Source: an uncultured Alphaproteobacteria bacterium
Lineage (GTDB): Bacteria > Pseudomonadota > Alphaproteobacteria > Caulobacterales > Hyphomonadaceae
Direction of reading: 5' to 3'
Length of the DNA stretch: 46,809 bases
NCBI GenBank assembly: GCA_903842595.1
Contig: CAIMMO010000142.1
Location: forward strand, 1-46,809
Every line of letters begins with the position of its first letter. Position 1 is the first letter of the stretch. The notes below the pieces were generated by a model. It did not search any database, was not told where the DNA came from, and saw only the letters and a program-made list of their open reading frames with translations. This document shows, in pieces, positions 7,988-15,634 of this stretch. The position numbers and the translations under genes are program-made.

Positions 7988-9205
7988 TTACAGGTCGAGC
8001 AGCAGGCGTTCCGGATCTTCCAGCGCTTCCTTCAGGCGCACGAGGAAGGTCACCGCCTCCTTGCCGTCGACGATGCGGTGGTCATAGCTCAGCGCCAGAT
8101 ACATCATCGGTCGCGCCACGATCTTGCCATCCACGACAACCGGCCGCTCCTCGATGCGGTGCATGCCCAGCACGCCCGACTGCGGCGGGTTGAGGATCGG
8201 CGTCGACATCAGCGAGCCATAGACGCCGCCGTTCGAGATCGTGAACGTGCCGCCCTGCAGGTCGTCCATCGACAGCTTGCCATCGCGCGCCAGCGCGCCA
8301 AGCCGCCCGATCTCGGTCTCGATGCCTGCAAGCGTCATCGTGTCGGCATCGCGCACCACCGGAACCACAAGGCCCTTGTCCGTACCGACCGCGACCGAGA
8401 CGTTGTAGAAATTCTTGTAGATGATGTCCGTACCGTCGATCTCGGCGTTGACGCTCGGGATCTCCTTCAGGGCGGCCACGCAGGCCCGCACGAAGAAGCC
8501 CATGAAGCCCAGCTTCACGCCGTGCTTCTTCTCGAACGCGTCCTTGTGGCGCTTTCGCAGCTCCATCACCTGCGACATGTCGACGTCGTTGAACGTCGTC
8601 AGCATCGCCGCCGTGTTCTGCGCTTCCTTCAGGCGCCGCGCGATGGTCTGGCGCAGGCGGGTCATCTTCACGCGCTCTTCGCGCGGTCCAAGCTCGCGCG
8701 GCGTGTGCACGGGTTCGGGCGCGCGCGCAGCTGCCGGCGCCGCGGCAGGGTTCGAGGCAACATAGGCGAGCGCATCGCCCTTGGTCGCGCGTCCGCCCTT
8801 GGCGGTGCCGGGAATGTCGGCAGGGTTCACGCCGGCTTCGGCGGCGATCCGGCCAACCGACGGCGCCACCTTGTCGGTCGCCTTTGCGACCGGCGCCGCA
8901 GATGCCGAAGGCTTGGTCGTTGCCGCAGGCTTGGCGGCGGCTGCAGCAGCAGCAGGCGCCGCCGAAGCCGTAGCCCCCTCGGCCAGCCGCGCGATGATCT
9001 TGCCGATGGAGACAGTCTCGCCTTCCTTGACGAGGTGTTCGGTGATCACGCCGGCAGCAGGTGCGGGCACCTCGATGGCGACCTTGTCCGTCTCGATTTC
9101 GGCGATCGGATCGTCCTGTTTGACGGCCTGGCCAGGTTTGACGAGCCAGTTGGCCAGCGTTCCCTCGGTGACGCTCTCACCCATTGCGGGCACCTTGATG
9201 TCCAT
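7988..9205 (-). CDS. sucB: 2-oxoglutarate dehydrogenase E2, dihydrolipoyl succinyltransferase
   Basis: A 405-residue E2 protein. The lipoyl domain is at the start, with the lipoylated Lys41 in [13 protein letters not shown]. An Ala/Pro-rich linker follows, then a peripheral subunit-binding domain ([20 protein letters not shown]), a second linker and the acyltransferase core ending in [14 protein letters not shown], which carries the catalytic His and Asp. The open frame extends upstream to 9370, but [15 protein letters not shown] is the normal E2 start, so I place it at 9205. It heads the minus-strand run with lpdA. sucA is not upstream of it but on the other strand about 3.8 kb away. Confidence 0.97.
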   Translation of the reverse strand: MDIKVPAMGESVTEGTLANWLVKPGQAVKQDDPIAEIETDKVAIEVPAPAAGVITEHLVKEGETVSIGKIIARLAEGATASAAPAAAAAAAKPAATTKPSASAAPVAKATDKVAPSVGRIAAEAGVNPADIPGTAKGGRATKGDALAYVASNPAAAPAAARAPEPVHTPRELGPREERVKMTRLRQTIARRLKEAQNTAAMLTTFNDVDMSQVMELRKRHKDAFEKKHGVKLGFMGFFVRACVAALKEIPSVNAEIDGTDIIYKNFYNVSVAVGTDKGLVVPVVRDADTMTLAGIETEIGRLGALARDGKLSMDDLQGGTFTISNGGVYGSLMSTPILNPPQSGVLGMHRIEERPVVVDGKIVARPMMYLALSYDHRIVDGKEAVTFLVRLKEALEDPERLLLDL

Positions 9206-9352
9206 GACGTCTCCAGGTCGCTGTATTCGCCCGACGGGCGAGCCTTGAATTTGGCCGTGGTGTAACCCCGTTGCATCCCCTTGGGGAGGGTAAATTGCCG
9301 GGTTTCTGAAGCAATCTTGCCGCGTATGGGCGATTTGGGCAGCCGGGCCCCG

Positions 9353-9392
9353 GGAGCATGGTGGGAGCATGGTGGGGGCATGGTGGGGGCAG
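9353..9392. repeat. Short G-rich tandem repeat, 11-bp unit
   Basis: Three full copies and one partial copy of an 11-bp unit, GGAGCATGGTG (9353-9363 and 9364-9374), then GGGGCATGGTG (9375-9385), then a truncated GGGGCAG. It lies upstream of sucB in the gap between sucB and the methyltransferase gene. Slipped-strand variation in copy number is possible. Its position relative to the sucB promoter is not known. Confidence 0.75.
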
Positions 9393-9437
9393 GGCCGGAA
9401 CCGTTTCGGGCCTGCGCGCCGGACCGCCGCTGGAAGG

Positions 9438-10265
9438 CTAGCGCGCCTGTATCTGCGGCCGATACGGAACCTGCAGGCGAATCAGGTTGGGATTGAAGCG
9501 CGACGGGGTCCGGAAATACTTGTGCAGGATGCGTCGGTGCAGCCACGCGTTGAAGGCGTCCGACTGCTGCCGGTCGGCCGGCGCCACGCCTTCCTCCCAG
9601 CGGGCAACATAGTCGCTCTGCTGCACATCGAGCGCACGGCCGGCAAGCTTCTTTTGGAGCACGGTCCGGCAGATGACATAAAGCTTCTCGCGCGATCCCA
9701 GCGGCACGCGCTCACCCGCTCTGGGCTTTTTCACCTTGTACCAGACGCCCGTCGTCTTCCGGCCGGCGACGAACACCTCGGTGTCCCTGAAACCGTTCTG
9801 TTCCGAATAGAGCGAGAAGAACAACTCGGGTGAAAACTGCCAGAAGCCATGCCCGCAGAAGTTATTGGCGGGCGAGACGTGCAGGATCTGTCCGCCCTGG
9901 CGGCACAGGCGGATGATATTGTTCAGCGCCTGCGAGATGTTGAACACATGCTCGCTGGTGCCGAAGTCGATCACCGTGTCGTACTCGGCAAACCCAGCCG
10001 GCAGCGGCTCGTTCATGTCGAAGATCACGGACGCTTTTTCATAGTTCGAGCGGTCGATGGAATCGACCTTGGTCGCGCCAAAGCACGTCTCGAGCAGGCC
10101 CTCGCAATAGGTCTGGCTCTTCCAGTCGAGCCTGGCGCCGAATTTCGCTTCCAGCCGACGCGGTTTTATGAAGACGTTCTGCCGCCCCAGCGTGACGGTC
10201 CGCCCGAAGGCGCCGAACAGCCCTGCGTAGTCCAGGCAATGCAGGGCGTGCGCATCGATTCCCAT
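9438..10265 (-). CDS. Class I SAM-dependent methyltransferase-like protein
   Basis: A 275-residue protein. The central segment [20 protein letters not shown], followed by [19 protein letters not shown] and [17 protein letters not shown], has the form of a Rossmann methyltransferase from motif I through post-I. The glycine-rich motif is poor (DFGTSEH). The frame is open to 10370, but ATG at 10265 has GAGGA seven bases upstream and gives a normal N-terminus ([18 protein letters not shown]), so I chose it. Related proteins often sit in surface-polysaccharide clusters. Here it is beside the flagellin locus, but the acceptor cannot be told from the sequence. Confidence 0.65.
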   Translation of the reverse strand: MGIDAHALHCLDYAGLFGAFGRTVTLGRQNVFIKPRRLEAKFGARLDWKSQTYCEGLLETCFGATKVDSIDRSNYEKASVIFDMNEPLPAGFAEYDTVIDFGTSEHVFNISQALNNIIRLCRQGGQILHVSPANNFCGHGFWQFSPELFFSLYSEQNGFRDTEVFVAGRKTTGVWYKVKKPRAGERVPLGSREKLYVICRTVLQKKLAGRALDVQQSDYVARWEEGVAPADRQQSDAFNAWLHRRILHKYFRTPSRFNPNLIRLQVPYRPQIQAR

Positions 10266-10736
10266 CGTCTTCCTCGTCCTTCCCATGCGCCATGCGCTGG
10301 GCGAGCGCATTCCGCAACAGAAAAATCGTGGGTTCCCCCGGTCGGGCGTCGCCGTCTGGTCCGCGTCCACCTCCCCGGCTTTCCGCTACGGAGGACCTCG
10401 ATCTCCGAGGGGAAGTTCCCCCTGGACGCGAAGCCTGCCGATACCGGAATCTGGGGGAAAAACTGGCGCCAGATCGGCGGGGGAAATGCAGCCCTGCAAT
10501 CGCCCGCATGAAGCAAGGCAGCAATCCCTTGTGGCTCCTGCGTGATCCGCCGGCCCTGATCGGCATCGCATGGCGCTACTGCCCGCTGATGATCATGGTG
10601 AGCGGCAAACGCCATGCGCGTTCGTCGAAACATGCGCCTTGGCTCACCACCGTCGGCGGCCCGCCCGCATTCCCGCAACTGCCGGTTGCCAGCTGGCGTC
10701 TACCCCGGAAGCGCCAGCTTCAGGGGACGCACCCGC
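10266..10736. other. 471-bp intergenic region without a recognisable gene
   Basis: This gap lies between the end of the MoxR-type gene and the start of the methyltransferase gene (both minus strand). Several open frames cross it on both strands, but none has a recognisable domain. The longest plus-strand one (10292-10894) runs antisense into the MoxR gene. A small competing-hairpin segment is present near 10388-10406 (CGGAG/CTCCG and CCTCG/CGAGG). MoxR genes are usually followed by a VWA-domain gene; none is here. Confidence 0.5.
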
Positions 10737-11594
10737 TCATCCATTTTCCCGCCGCGCCAGGAAGGCGAGGCGTTCGAACAGCTGGATGTCCTGCTCGTTC
10801 TTCAGCAGCGCGCCATGCAGCGGCGGCACCAGCTTGTTGGGGTTCTTCTCGCGCAGCGTCTCGACATCGATATCCTCCGACATCAACAGCTTAAGCCAGT
10901 CGAGCAGTTCCGATGTCGACGGCTTCTTCTTCAGCCCCGGCACGTCGCGCATCCGGTAGAAGGTCGCCAGCGCCTCGCTCACCAGCCGCTTCTTGATTCC
11001 GGGGAAGTGCACGTCGATGATCGATGACATGGTCTGGTCGTCGGGAAACTTGATGTAGTGGAAGAAACACCGGCGCAGGAAAGCGTCGGGCAATTCCTTC
11101 TCGTTGTTCGAGGTGATGATCACGACCGGGCGCACCTTCGCCTTGATCGTCTCGTCGATCTCGTAGACGTAGAACTCCATCCGGTCGAGTTCCTGCAGCA
11201 GGTCGTTCGGAAACTCGATGTCCGCCTTGTCGATCTCGTCGATCAGCAGGACAGGGCGAACGGGCGCGGTGAACGCCTCCCACAGCTTGCCCTTCTTGAT
11301 GTAGTTGCGGATGTCGCGCGCGCGCTCCTCGCCCAGCTGTCCGTCCCGCAGGCGCGCCACCGCATCATACTCATACAGGCCCTGATGCGCCTTGGTTGTC
11401 GACTTGATGTGCCATTCGATGATCGGCATGCCCAAAGCGCGGGCAACCTCCAGCGCCAGCATGGTCTTGCCCGTGCCCGGCTCGCCCTTCACCAGCAGCG
11501 GCCGCTCCAGCGCGATCGCGGCGTTGACCGCCACCCGCAGGTCGTCGGTCGCCACATAATTGTCGGACCCTTCGAAACGCTTCTTCTCGGACAT
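10737..11594 (-). CDS. MoxR-family AAA+ ATPase
   Basis: A 285-residue AAA+ ATPase. Walker A is GEPGTGKT at 37-44. Walker B is LLIDEID at 116-122. Sensor 1 is the ITSNNEKELPDAFLRR segment, which also holds the arginine finger. This is the MoxR/CoxD type, chaperone-like ATPases that work with VWA-domain proteins to mature or regulate partner complexes. The usual VWA partner gene is not adjacent, so the client is unknown. The minus-strand gene is divergent from flbT across about 190 bp. Family call is firm. Confidence 0.9.
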   Translation of the reverse strand: MSEKKRFEGSDNYVATDDLRVAVNAAIALERPLLVKGEPGTGKTMLALEVARALGMPIIEWHIKSTTKAHQGLYEYDAVARLRDGQLGEERARDIRNYIKKGKLWEAFTAPVRPVLLIDEIDKADIEFPNDLLQELDRMEFYVYEIDETIKAKVRPVVIITSNNEKELPDAFLRRCFFHYIKFPDDQTMSSIIDVHFPGIKKRLVSEALATFYRMRDVPGLKKKPSTSELLDWLKLLMSEDIDVETLREKNPNKLVPPLHGALLKNEQDIQLFERLAFLARRENG

Positions 11595-11787
11595 GCGGCA
11601 ACCTCGGCTGGAACACTCGTTACGGTTAGAGCGGATTTGGCGGGGAAGGGGAAGCGTCAGCTTCGCTCACCGGCCGTGCGCTTTTCCCATTCACAAGCAA
11701 AACTTAAGAAACGGCGGCTAGACCGGCCGTTCGGCCAAGTCCAGACTCCGGCAGCTTCCGGGGCATGTACCCGGCCGGGAGGAACGG

Positions 11788-12213
11788 ATGGCACTGAAAC
11801 TGTCGCTCAAGCCGGGCGAACGCTTCGTTGTGAACGGGGCGGTCCTCCAGAACGGAGACCGTCGCGCAGTCCTGCTCCTGCAGAACAAGGCGTCTATCCT
11901 CCGCGAGAAGGACATCATCCAGCCTGAAGAGGCAAATTCGCCCGCCAAGCGGATCTATTTTCCGATCATGATGATGTACCTCGCCCCGGCAGAGGCGAAC
12001 AAATACTACGACGAGTTCGTGCTGCGCCTGAACGAGTTCATGGGCGCGGTTCTGTCCACGGACATCCTGAAGGAATGCGTTTCGCTTTCCCGGGAAGTCA
12101 TGGCGGCGGACTACTACAAGGCGCTCACCAGGTGCCGCAAGCTACTAGCCTTCGAACAGGGATTGCTCGGCGATGTCGATCCAGGCCTACCAGACCGCGG
12201 TGCGGAAGACTGA
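11788..12213 (+). CDS. flbT: Flagellin translation regulator FlbT
   Basis: A 141-residue FlbT protein. In Caulobacter FlbT binds the 5' leader of flagellin mRNA and represses its translation until the hook is complete. The family pattern is clear: LSLKPGERFVVNGAVLQNGD, LLLQNKASILREKDI, then YFPIMMMYL and a C-terminal helical part. It starts with ATG after a GGGAGGAACGG ribosome-binding site. The flaF gene begins inside its last codons (overlap 12173-12213). The first flagellin follows, so regulator and target are linked. In Caulobacter flaF precedes flbT; here the order is reversed. Confidence 0.95.
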   Translation: MALKLSLKPGERFVVNGAVLQNGDRRAVLLLQNKASILREKDIIQPEEANSPAKRIYFPIMMMYLAPAEANKYYDEFVLRLNEFMGAVLSTDILKECVSLSREVMAADYYKALTRCRKLLAFEQGLLGDVDPGLPDRGAED

Positions 12214-12550
12214 AACGCCGCGGCAGACCGAGTATCGCGCCTTCGCGGCGGCGACACGCGGCCTGATCGATGCGGCCAGCCTTCCCGAGAGCGAGATTGG
12301 CCGCCGCGCCGAGGCGCTGGCGACCAACCGCCGCCTGTGGTCCCTGCTTGCTGCAGACTGCGCCGTCGAGGGCAACAGCCTGCCGCAATCCCTGCGCGCC
12401 CAGATCATCTCGCTGTCCCTGTTTATCGATCGCCATTCCAGCGCCGTGCTGCGCCAGGGCGCTGCTATCGACGTGCTTGTCGACATCAACCGCTCGATCA
12501 TGCAGGGCCTCGCGCCGGCCCAGCCGGCTGCCGTCGCCGACCAACCCTGA
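12173..12550 (+). CDS. flaF: Flagellar biosynthesis regulator FlaF
   Basis: A 125-residue FlaF protein, needed for flagellin production or secretion and acting against FlbT in Caulobacter. The start MSIQAYQTAVRKTETPRQTE is the typical FlaF N-terminus, which fixes the start at 12173 even though it overlaps flbT by 41 bases. The mid-part LWSLLAADCAVEGNSLPQSL and LSLFIDRHS are also family blocks. The last ~12 residues (Ala/Pro/Gln-rich) are not conserved. The overlap implies translational coupling with flbT. The first flagellin gene starts 166 bp downstream. Confidence 0.95.
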   Translation: MSIQAYQTAVRKTETPRQTEYRAFAAATRGLIDAASLPESEIGRRAEALATNRRLWSLLAADCAVEGNSLPQSLRAQIISLSLFIDRHSSAVLRQGAAIDVLVDINRSIMQGLAPAQPAAVADQP

Positions 12551-12649
12551 CGCGCGCTGACTTCGCCGTTGTGGTTAGGATTTTCGCAGCACATTCCTGC
12601 CCGCGGCCACACCTCCAGTTAAGAACTCTACGCTAGCGTCTCCCCATGT

Positions 12650-12687
12650 TGGCGCAAAACGCGCCAGCGGCCGATCAAAACGATCGG
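12650..12687 (+). promoter_or_regulatory. Twin hairpins with identical AAAAC loops upstream of flagellin 1
   Basis: Two perfect 6-bp hairpins follow one another: TGGCGC-AAAAC-GCGCCA (12650-12666) and CCGATC-AAAAC-GATCGG (12671-12687), separated by GCGG. They end 28 bp before the flagellin start codon. In an RNA leader they would be an attractive FlbT target. The first hairpin also has GG-N10-GC spacing (GG 12651-12652, GC 12663-12664), so it could instead be a sigma-54 promoter with transcription starting near 12676, in which case only part of the second hairpin is transcribed. Confidence 0.6.
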
Positions 12688-12715
12688 TCTTCGACCCAGA
12701 ATGGAGACTTCGGTC

Positions 12716-13909
12716 ATGCTTAGCGTGAATTCGAACTACGGCGCGTCTGTCGCGCTGCAATCTCTCGGCAATACCAACAAAGAACTCGGCCAGGTCCAGA
12801 ACCGGATCTCGACCGGCTTCAAGGTGGCCAGCGCCCGGGACAACGGTGCGGTGTTCGCCATCGCCGAAGGTCAGCGCACCCGCGTGAGCTCGATCGCTTC
12901 CGTCAAGGACGGTATCGACCGCGCCAACTCGGCAATCGACGTCGCCCTGTCGGCCGGCGAATCGATCGGCAAGATCCTGAAGGACATGAAGACGAAGGCG
13001 GTTGCCGCTCAGGCGGCTGACCTCTCCACCGAACAGCGCGCCGCGCTGCAGACGGACTTCGACGCCCTCCGCGCCCAGGTCGACCAGGTCGCCAACTCGG
13101 CGACCTTCAACGGTCTCAACCTGGTCGCTGCCGGCGGCTCGAACCTCGACGTCGTGATGTCTGACATCGCGGGCGCCACGACCGGCCGTCAGATCGCCTC
13201 GACGGTCATCGCCGGTGTCGTGCCAGGCCTCTCCGCCTATGTGGCCGGCAACGGTTCTGTCGCTGCCGCCGACGACTCGACGTTCAACCTGAACGGTGTC
13301 GCCATCGGCACGGTCGACGTGACCGCGTCAATGACGATCCAGGGTTACCTCGACGAAGTGTCGACCCAGACGGGCGGCCGTGTCACCGCGAGCTACAACC
13401 AGTCGACCGGACAGTTCAACTATGTTGCTGCAGAAGCCGTCGCCGGCTCGAACGAATTGACCATCACCACGGCCGGCACCGCCCGGTCCTGGCTCGGTCA
13501 GGGCGTTGCCGCCGGCGCCGTCTCGGGCGGTTCGGTGACCTCGACGATCACCAACCGCGACTTCACGGTTGGCGGCGCGGGTGCGCTTGCCACGGTTTCG
13601 ACCGCGTCGAACCTGCTCAACACGACCGGCGCAGCCGCCACGGCGGTGGGCAACATCGATACGGCGATCACGGCTCTCAACAGCCAACTCGCCACGATGG
13701 GCTCGCAGGCCAAGGCGCTCGACGTTCAGGGCGAATTCCTGGGCAAGCTGGCCGATGTGGTCGAGCAGGGGATCTCGAACCTGGTCGATGCCGACCTGGC
13801 GAAGGAATCGGCCAGGCTCCAGTCGCTGCAGATCAAGCAGCAGCTTGGCGCCCAGGCCCTGTCGATCGCCAACCAGGCGCCGCAGCTGATCCTGTCGTTC
13901 TTCCGCTAA
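12716..13909 (+). CDS. Flagellin 1 (long form with central insert)
   Basis: A 397-residue flagellin, the filament subunit exported by the flagellar type III system. The D0/D1 N-terminus is MLSVNSNYGASVALQSLGNT with the conserved QNRISTGFKVASARDNGAVF. The C-terminal D1/D0 end is LQIKQQLGAQALSIANQAPQ, then LILSFFR. Between them an insert of about 130 residues contains a flagellin_IN-like segment (STFNLNGVAIGTVDVTASMT). Caulobacter flagellins are about 270 residues, so this is a longer, decorated type. The frame opens at 12701 but GGAG at 12703-12706 positions the start at 12716. It lies downstream of flbT-flaF and is a close paralogue of flagellin 2. Confidence 0.96.
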   Translation: MLSVNSNYGASVALQSLGNTNKELGQVQNRISTGFKVASARDNGAVFAIAEGQRTRVSSIASVKDGIDRANSAIDVALSAGESIGKILKDMKTKAVAAQAADLSTEQRAALQTDFDALRAQVDQVANSATFNGLNLVAAGGSNLDVVMSDIAGATTGRQIASTVIAGVVPGLSAYVAGNGSVAAADDSTFNLNGVAIGTVDVTASMTIQGYLDEVSTQTGGRVTASYNQSTGQFNYVAAEAVAGSNELTITTAGTARSWLGQGVAAGAVSGGSVTSTITNRDFTVGGAGALATVSTASNLLNTTGAAATAVGNIDTAITALNSQLATMGSQAKALDVQGEFLGKLADVVEQGISNLVDADLAKESARLQSLQIKQQLGAQALSIANQAPQLILSFFR

Positions 13910-13959
13910 CGGGCTCGCCCGCGCTTCGGCCGGGCGCCTGAAAGTGCTACGCAGAAAAG

Positions 13960-13991
13960 GGAAGGGCGAGGCTCGCAAGCCTCGCCCTTCC
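13960..13991. terminator. Strong bidirectional terminator between flagellin 1 and the OmpA lipoprotein gene
   Basis: A perfect 14-bp stem (13960-13973 with 13978-13991) with loop CGCA is flanked by AAAAG upstream and a TTTT run at 13995-13998. It therefore looks like an intrinsic terminator from both sides. It lies 50 bp after the flagellin stop and 31 bp before the end of the convergent lipoprotein gene. Confidence 0.9.
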
Positions 13992-14021
13992 TGCTTTTGA
14001 AGACGCAACGCCTGGCGCCGC

Positions 14022-14930
14022 TCAGTCGAGGATCGTGACTTCAACACGCCGGTTAATCGCACGTCCCGCAGCCGTGGCATTGGTCGCAACCGGGCTTGCC
14101 TCGCCCATGCCCACCGAGGAGATCCGGGCGGTGCTCACCCCCGTCGACGACAGGTAGGCGCCCACCGATGCGGCGCGGCGCGCCGACAGGTCCGTGTTCG
14201 AGGCGTCCGACCCCTGTGAGTCGGTATGGCCGGCGATCTGTATGCGGGTGGCTGGCTGCCTGGCGAGGAAGGCCGCAAGCGGAGCGAGACGGCCCCGAGC
14301 GCCGCTGCCAAGAACGGCGGAGGCCGATGCAAACTGCAGGTCGCGAAGGATGAGCGTAACGCCGAGCGCTGACGTCTTGTGTTCATAGCCCGCAAGTTCG
14401 GCAAGCACTGCCGCCGTGCGCGCCTCTGCCGCCATGCGTGCAGCGTCCGCAGTCGCGCTGTCAGCAACCGCGCCTGCTGCGACAACCTGCGCCTGCGTGG
14501 CGCGGGCCTCGGCTGCCGCCGTCGCCGCCTGTGCGTTTGCGGTTGCCGCTTCGGCTGCACTCAGCTGGCGCGTCCGCGCTTGCGAGACAATGTTTGCCCG
14601 GTCGCGGTTCAGCGATTCGATCTGGCGGTTTGCGTCAAGCTGATCGCCGCGTGATGTCGCAAGCGCCACATAGCCTTCGCCCATCCGAACGGCGTGGGTG
14701 TAGTCCTCGTCGTTGCGATCCATGTAGGCCGTCCGTGCGCCCCGGAGGGCCGCCTCGGCCTTCTCCAGAGGCGCACGTCCGGACTCGAACGTCGCAGCGT
14801 CTGACCTGGCCAGCCTCAGCGAGGATTCCGCTGCCAGCAGTCGCTGGCTCGGCTCTGGCGGCGACAAGCAGCCGCCAAGAGCCAGCGCGAGGGCGGTCAT
14901 GCCAGCCGCCGTTTTCAGTACGTTTTTCAT
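14022..14930 (-). CDS. OmpA-family outer-membrane lipoprotein
   Basis: A 302-residue protein. The lipobox LGGC gives a lipidated Cys at residue 21 after a 20-residue signal peptide. The middle (about residues 28-180) is Ala-rich and helical, probably coiled coil and similar to DUF4398 proteins. The C-terminal OmpA domain (about 190-302) has the peptidoglycan-binding pattern IQIAGHTDSQGSDASNTDLS, then RRAASVGAYL and NRRVEVTIL. It would tether the outer membrane to the wall. It is coupled by an ATGA overlap to the upstream DUF4398-type gene, and both are inserted between two flagellin genes on the opposite strand. Confidence 0.9.
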   Translation of the reverse strand: MKNVLKTAAGMTALALALGGCLSPPEPSQRLLAAESSLRLARSDAATFESGRAPLEKAEAALRGARTAYMDRNDEDYTHAVRMGEGYVALATSRGDQLDANRQIESLNRDRANIVSQARTRQLSAAEAATANAQAATAAAEARATQAQVVAAGAVADSATADAARMAAEARTAAVLAELAGYEHKTSALGVTLILRDLQFASASAVLGSGARGRLAPLAAFLARQPATRIQIAGHTDSQGSDASNTDLSARRAASVGAYLSSTGVSTARISSVGMGEASPVATNATAAGRAINRRVEVTILD

Positions 14931-15301
14931 GACAATGATTCCTGAGAGACCAGCTCGCGACGGAGCGTTTCGATGCCGCGTTCGATTTCCGACACGGTCC
15001 GGTCGAGACCGCTGAGCTTGATCTGTTCCTGAACGATTTCAGCGTGGAGCGAGGCTTCTTCAGAGCGCCGGAGAGACTCCTCGTCCCGGTTCTTCTCCTC
15101 GGCGAGGCGGGCTTCGCCAAGACGAAGCTGGGCCGACTGGTAATGCCCGGGCGAAGCCGCTGTCGCATCCGCAGGATTGAGAGCGGCGATCTGCGCCTCA
15201 GCGCGCATGAGGTTGTCGCGGGCCGGGTCCGCGAAGGCTGCCGGCGCCCCCATCAGTGCGCCGGCGAACAGGCCCGTGTAAATCGCATCTGGAACGCGCA
15301 T
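14927..15301 (-). CDS. DUF4398-like secreted helical protein
   Basis: A 124-residue protein with an N-terminal signal peptide (MRVPDAIYTGLFAGALMGAP, cleavage near AFA-DP) and a highly charged helical remainder. The pattern DNLMRAEAQIAAL, then HYQSAQLRLGEARLAEEKN, matches the DUF4398 repeats of periplasmic helical proteins. The open frame extends up to 15505, but ATG at 15301 has GGAAGGGAAG upstream and begins the signal peptide. The stop overlaps the start of the OmpA lipoprotein gene, and that protein has a similar helical middle, so the two probably act together in the envelope. Confidence 0.75.
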   Translation of the reverse strand: MRVPDAIYTGLFAGALMGAPAAFADPARDNLMRAEAQIAALNPADATAASPGHYQSAQLRLGEARLAEEKNRDEESLRRSEEASLHAEIVQEQIKLSGLDRTVSEIERGIETLRRELVSQESLS

Positions 15302-15619
15302 GTTGTCTTCCCTTCCAGGGAAATGTGGTCGCCAGGTTTTTCTGGGATATGCGCTGTAACCCCTGGCGCTTGCGCCGGTTCCGCGAATGCACGGTCCATC
15401 GGGAAAGCGCATCGTCTGTCCGGCATGGCGACGATGGGGCCTGGCTGGCGGCTCGCACCTGCGCATCATTTTCTGCCTACCGGAGAAGACGTCCGTGCCC
15501 GGCAAATCGTGCCGAGGGGTAAATTTGAATCAGCCCGGCGTTAGCGCGCCGCATGCCGCGTTAACTGCCCGGCCCTTCAAAACAAGGAGATTTTCCTGGG
15601 GCCTTTAACCTTAACAGAC

Positions 15620-15634
15620 TGGCACGCGACTTGA
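15620..15634 (+). promoter_or_regulatory. Sigma-54-type promoter of flagellin 2
   Basis: TGGCACGCGACTTGA matches the sigma-54 consensus TGGCACG-N4-TTGC in all but the last base, with exact spacing (GG at 15621-15622, G-A at 15633-15634). Transcription would begin near 15646, leaving a leader of about 52 bases with a small hairpin GCCCG-TAC-CGGGC (15654-15666) before the GGGAG ribosome-binding site. In Caulobacter late flagellar genes use sigma-54 with FlbD; this fits that class. Confidence 0.75.

Noticed and set aside
10292-10894. 200-codon plus-strand frame in the gap after the methyltransferase gene
   Set aside because: It runs antisense into the MoxR gene, has basic low-complexity composition typical of GC-rich shadow frames and no domain. 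A small part from 10508 looks protein-like but is not convincing.
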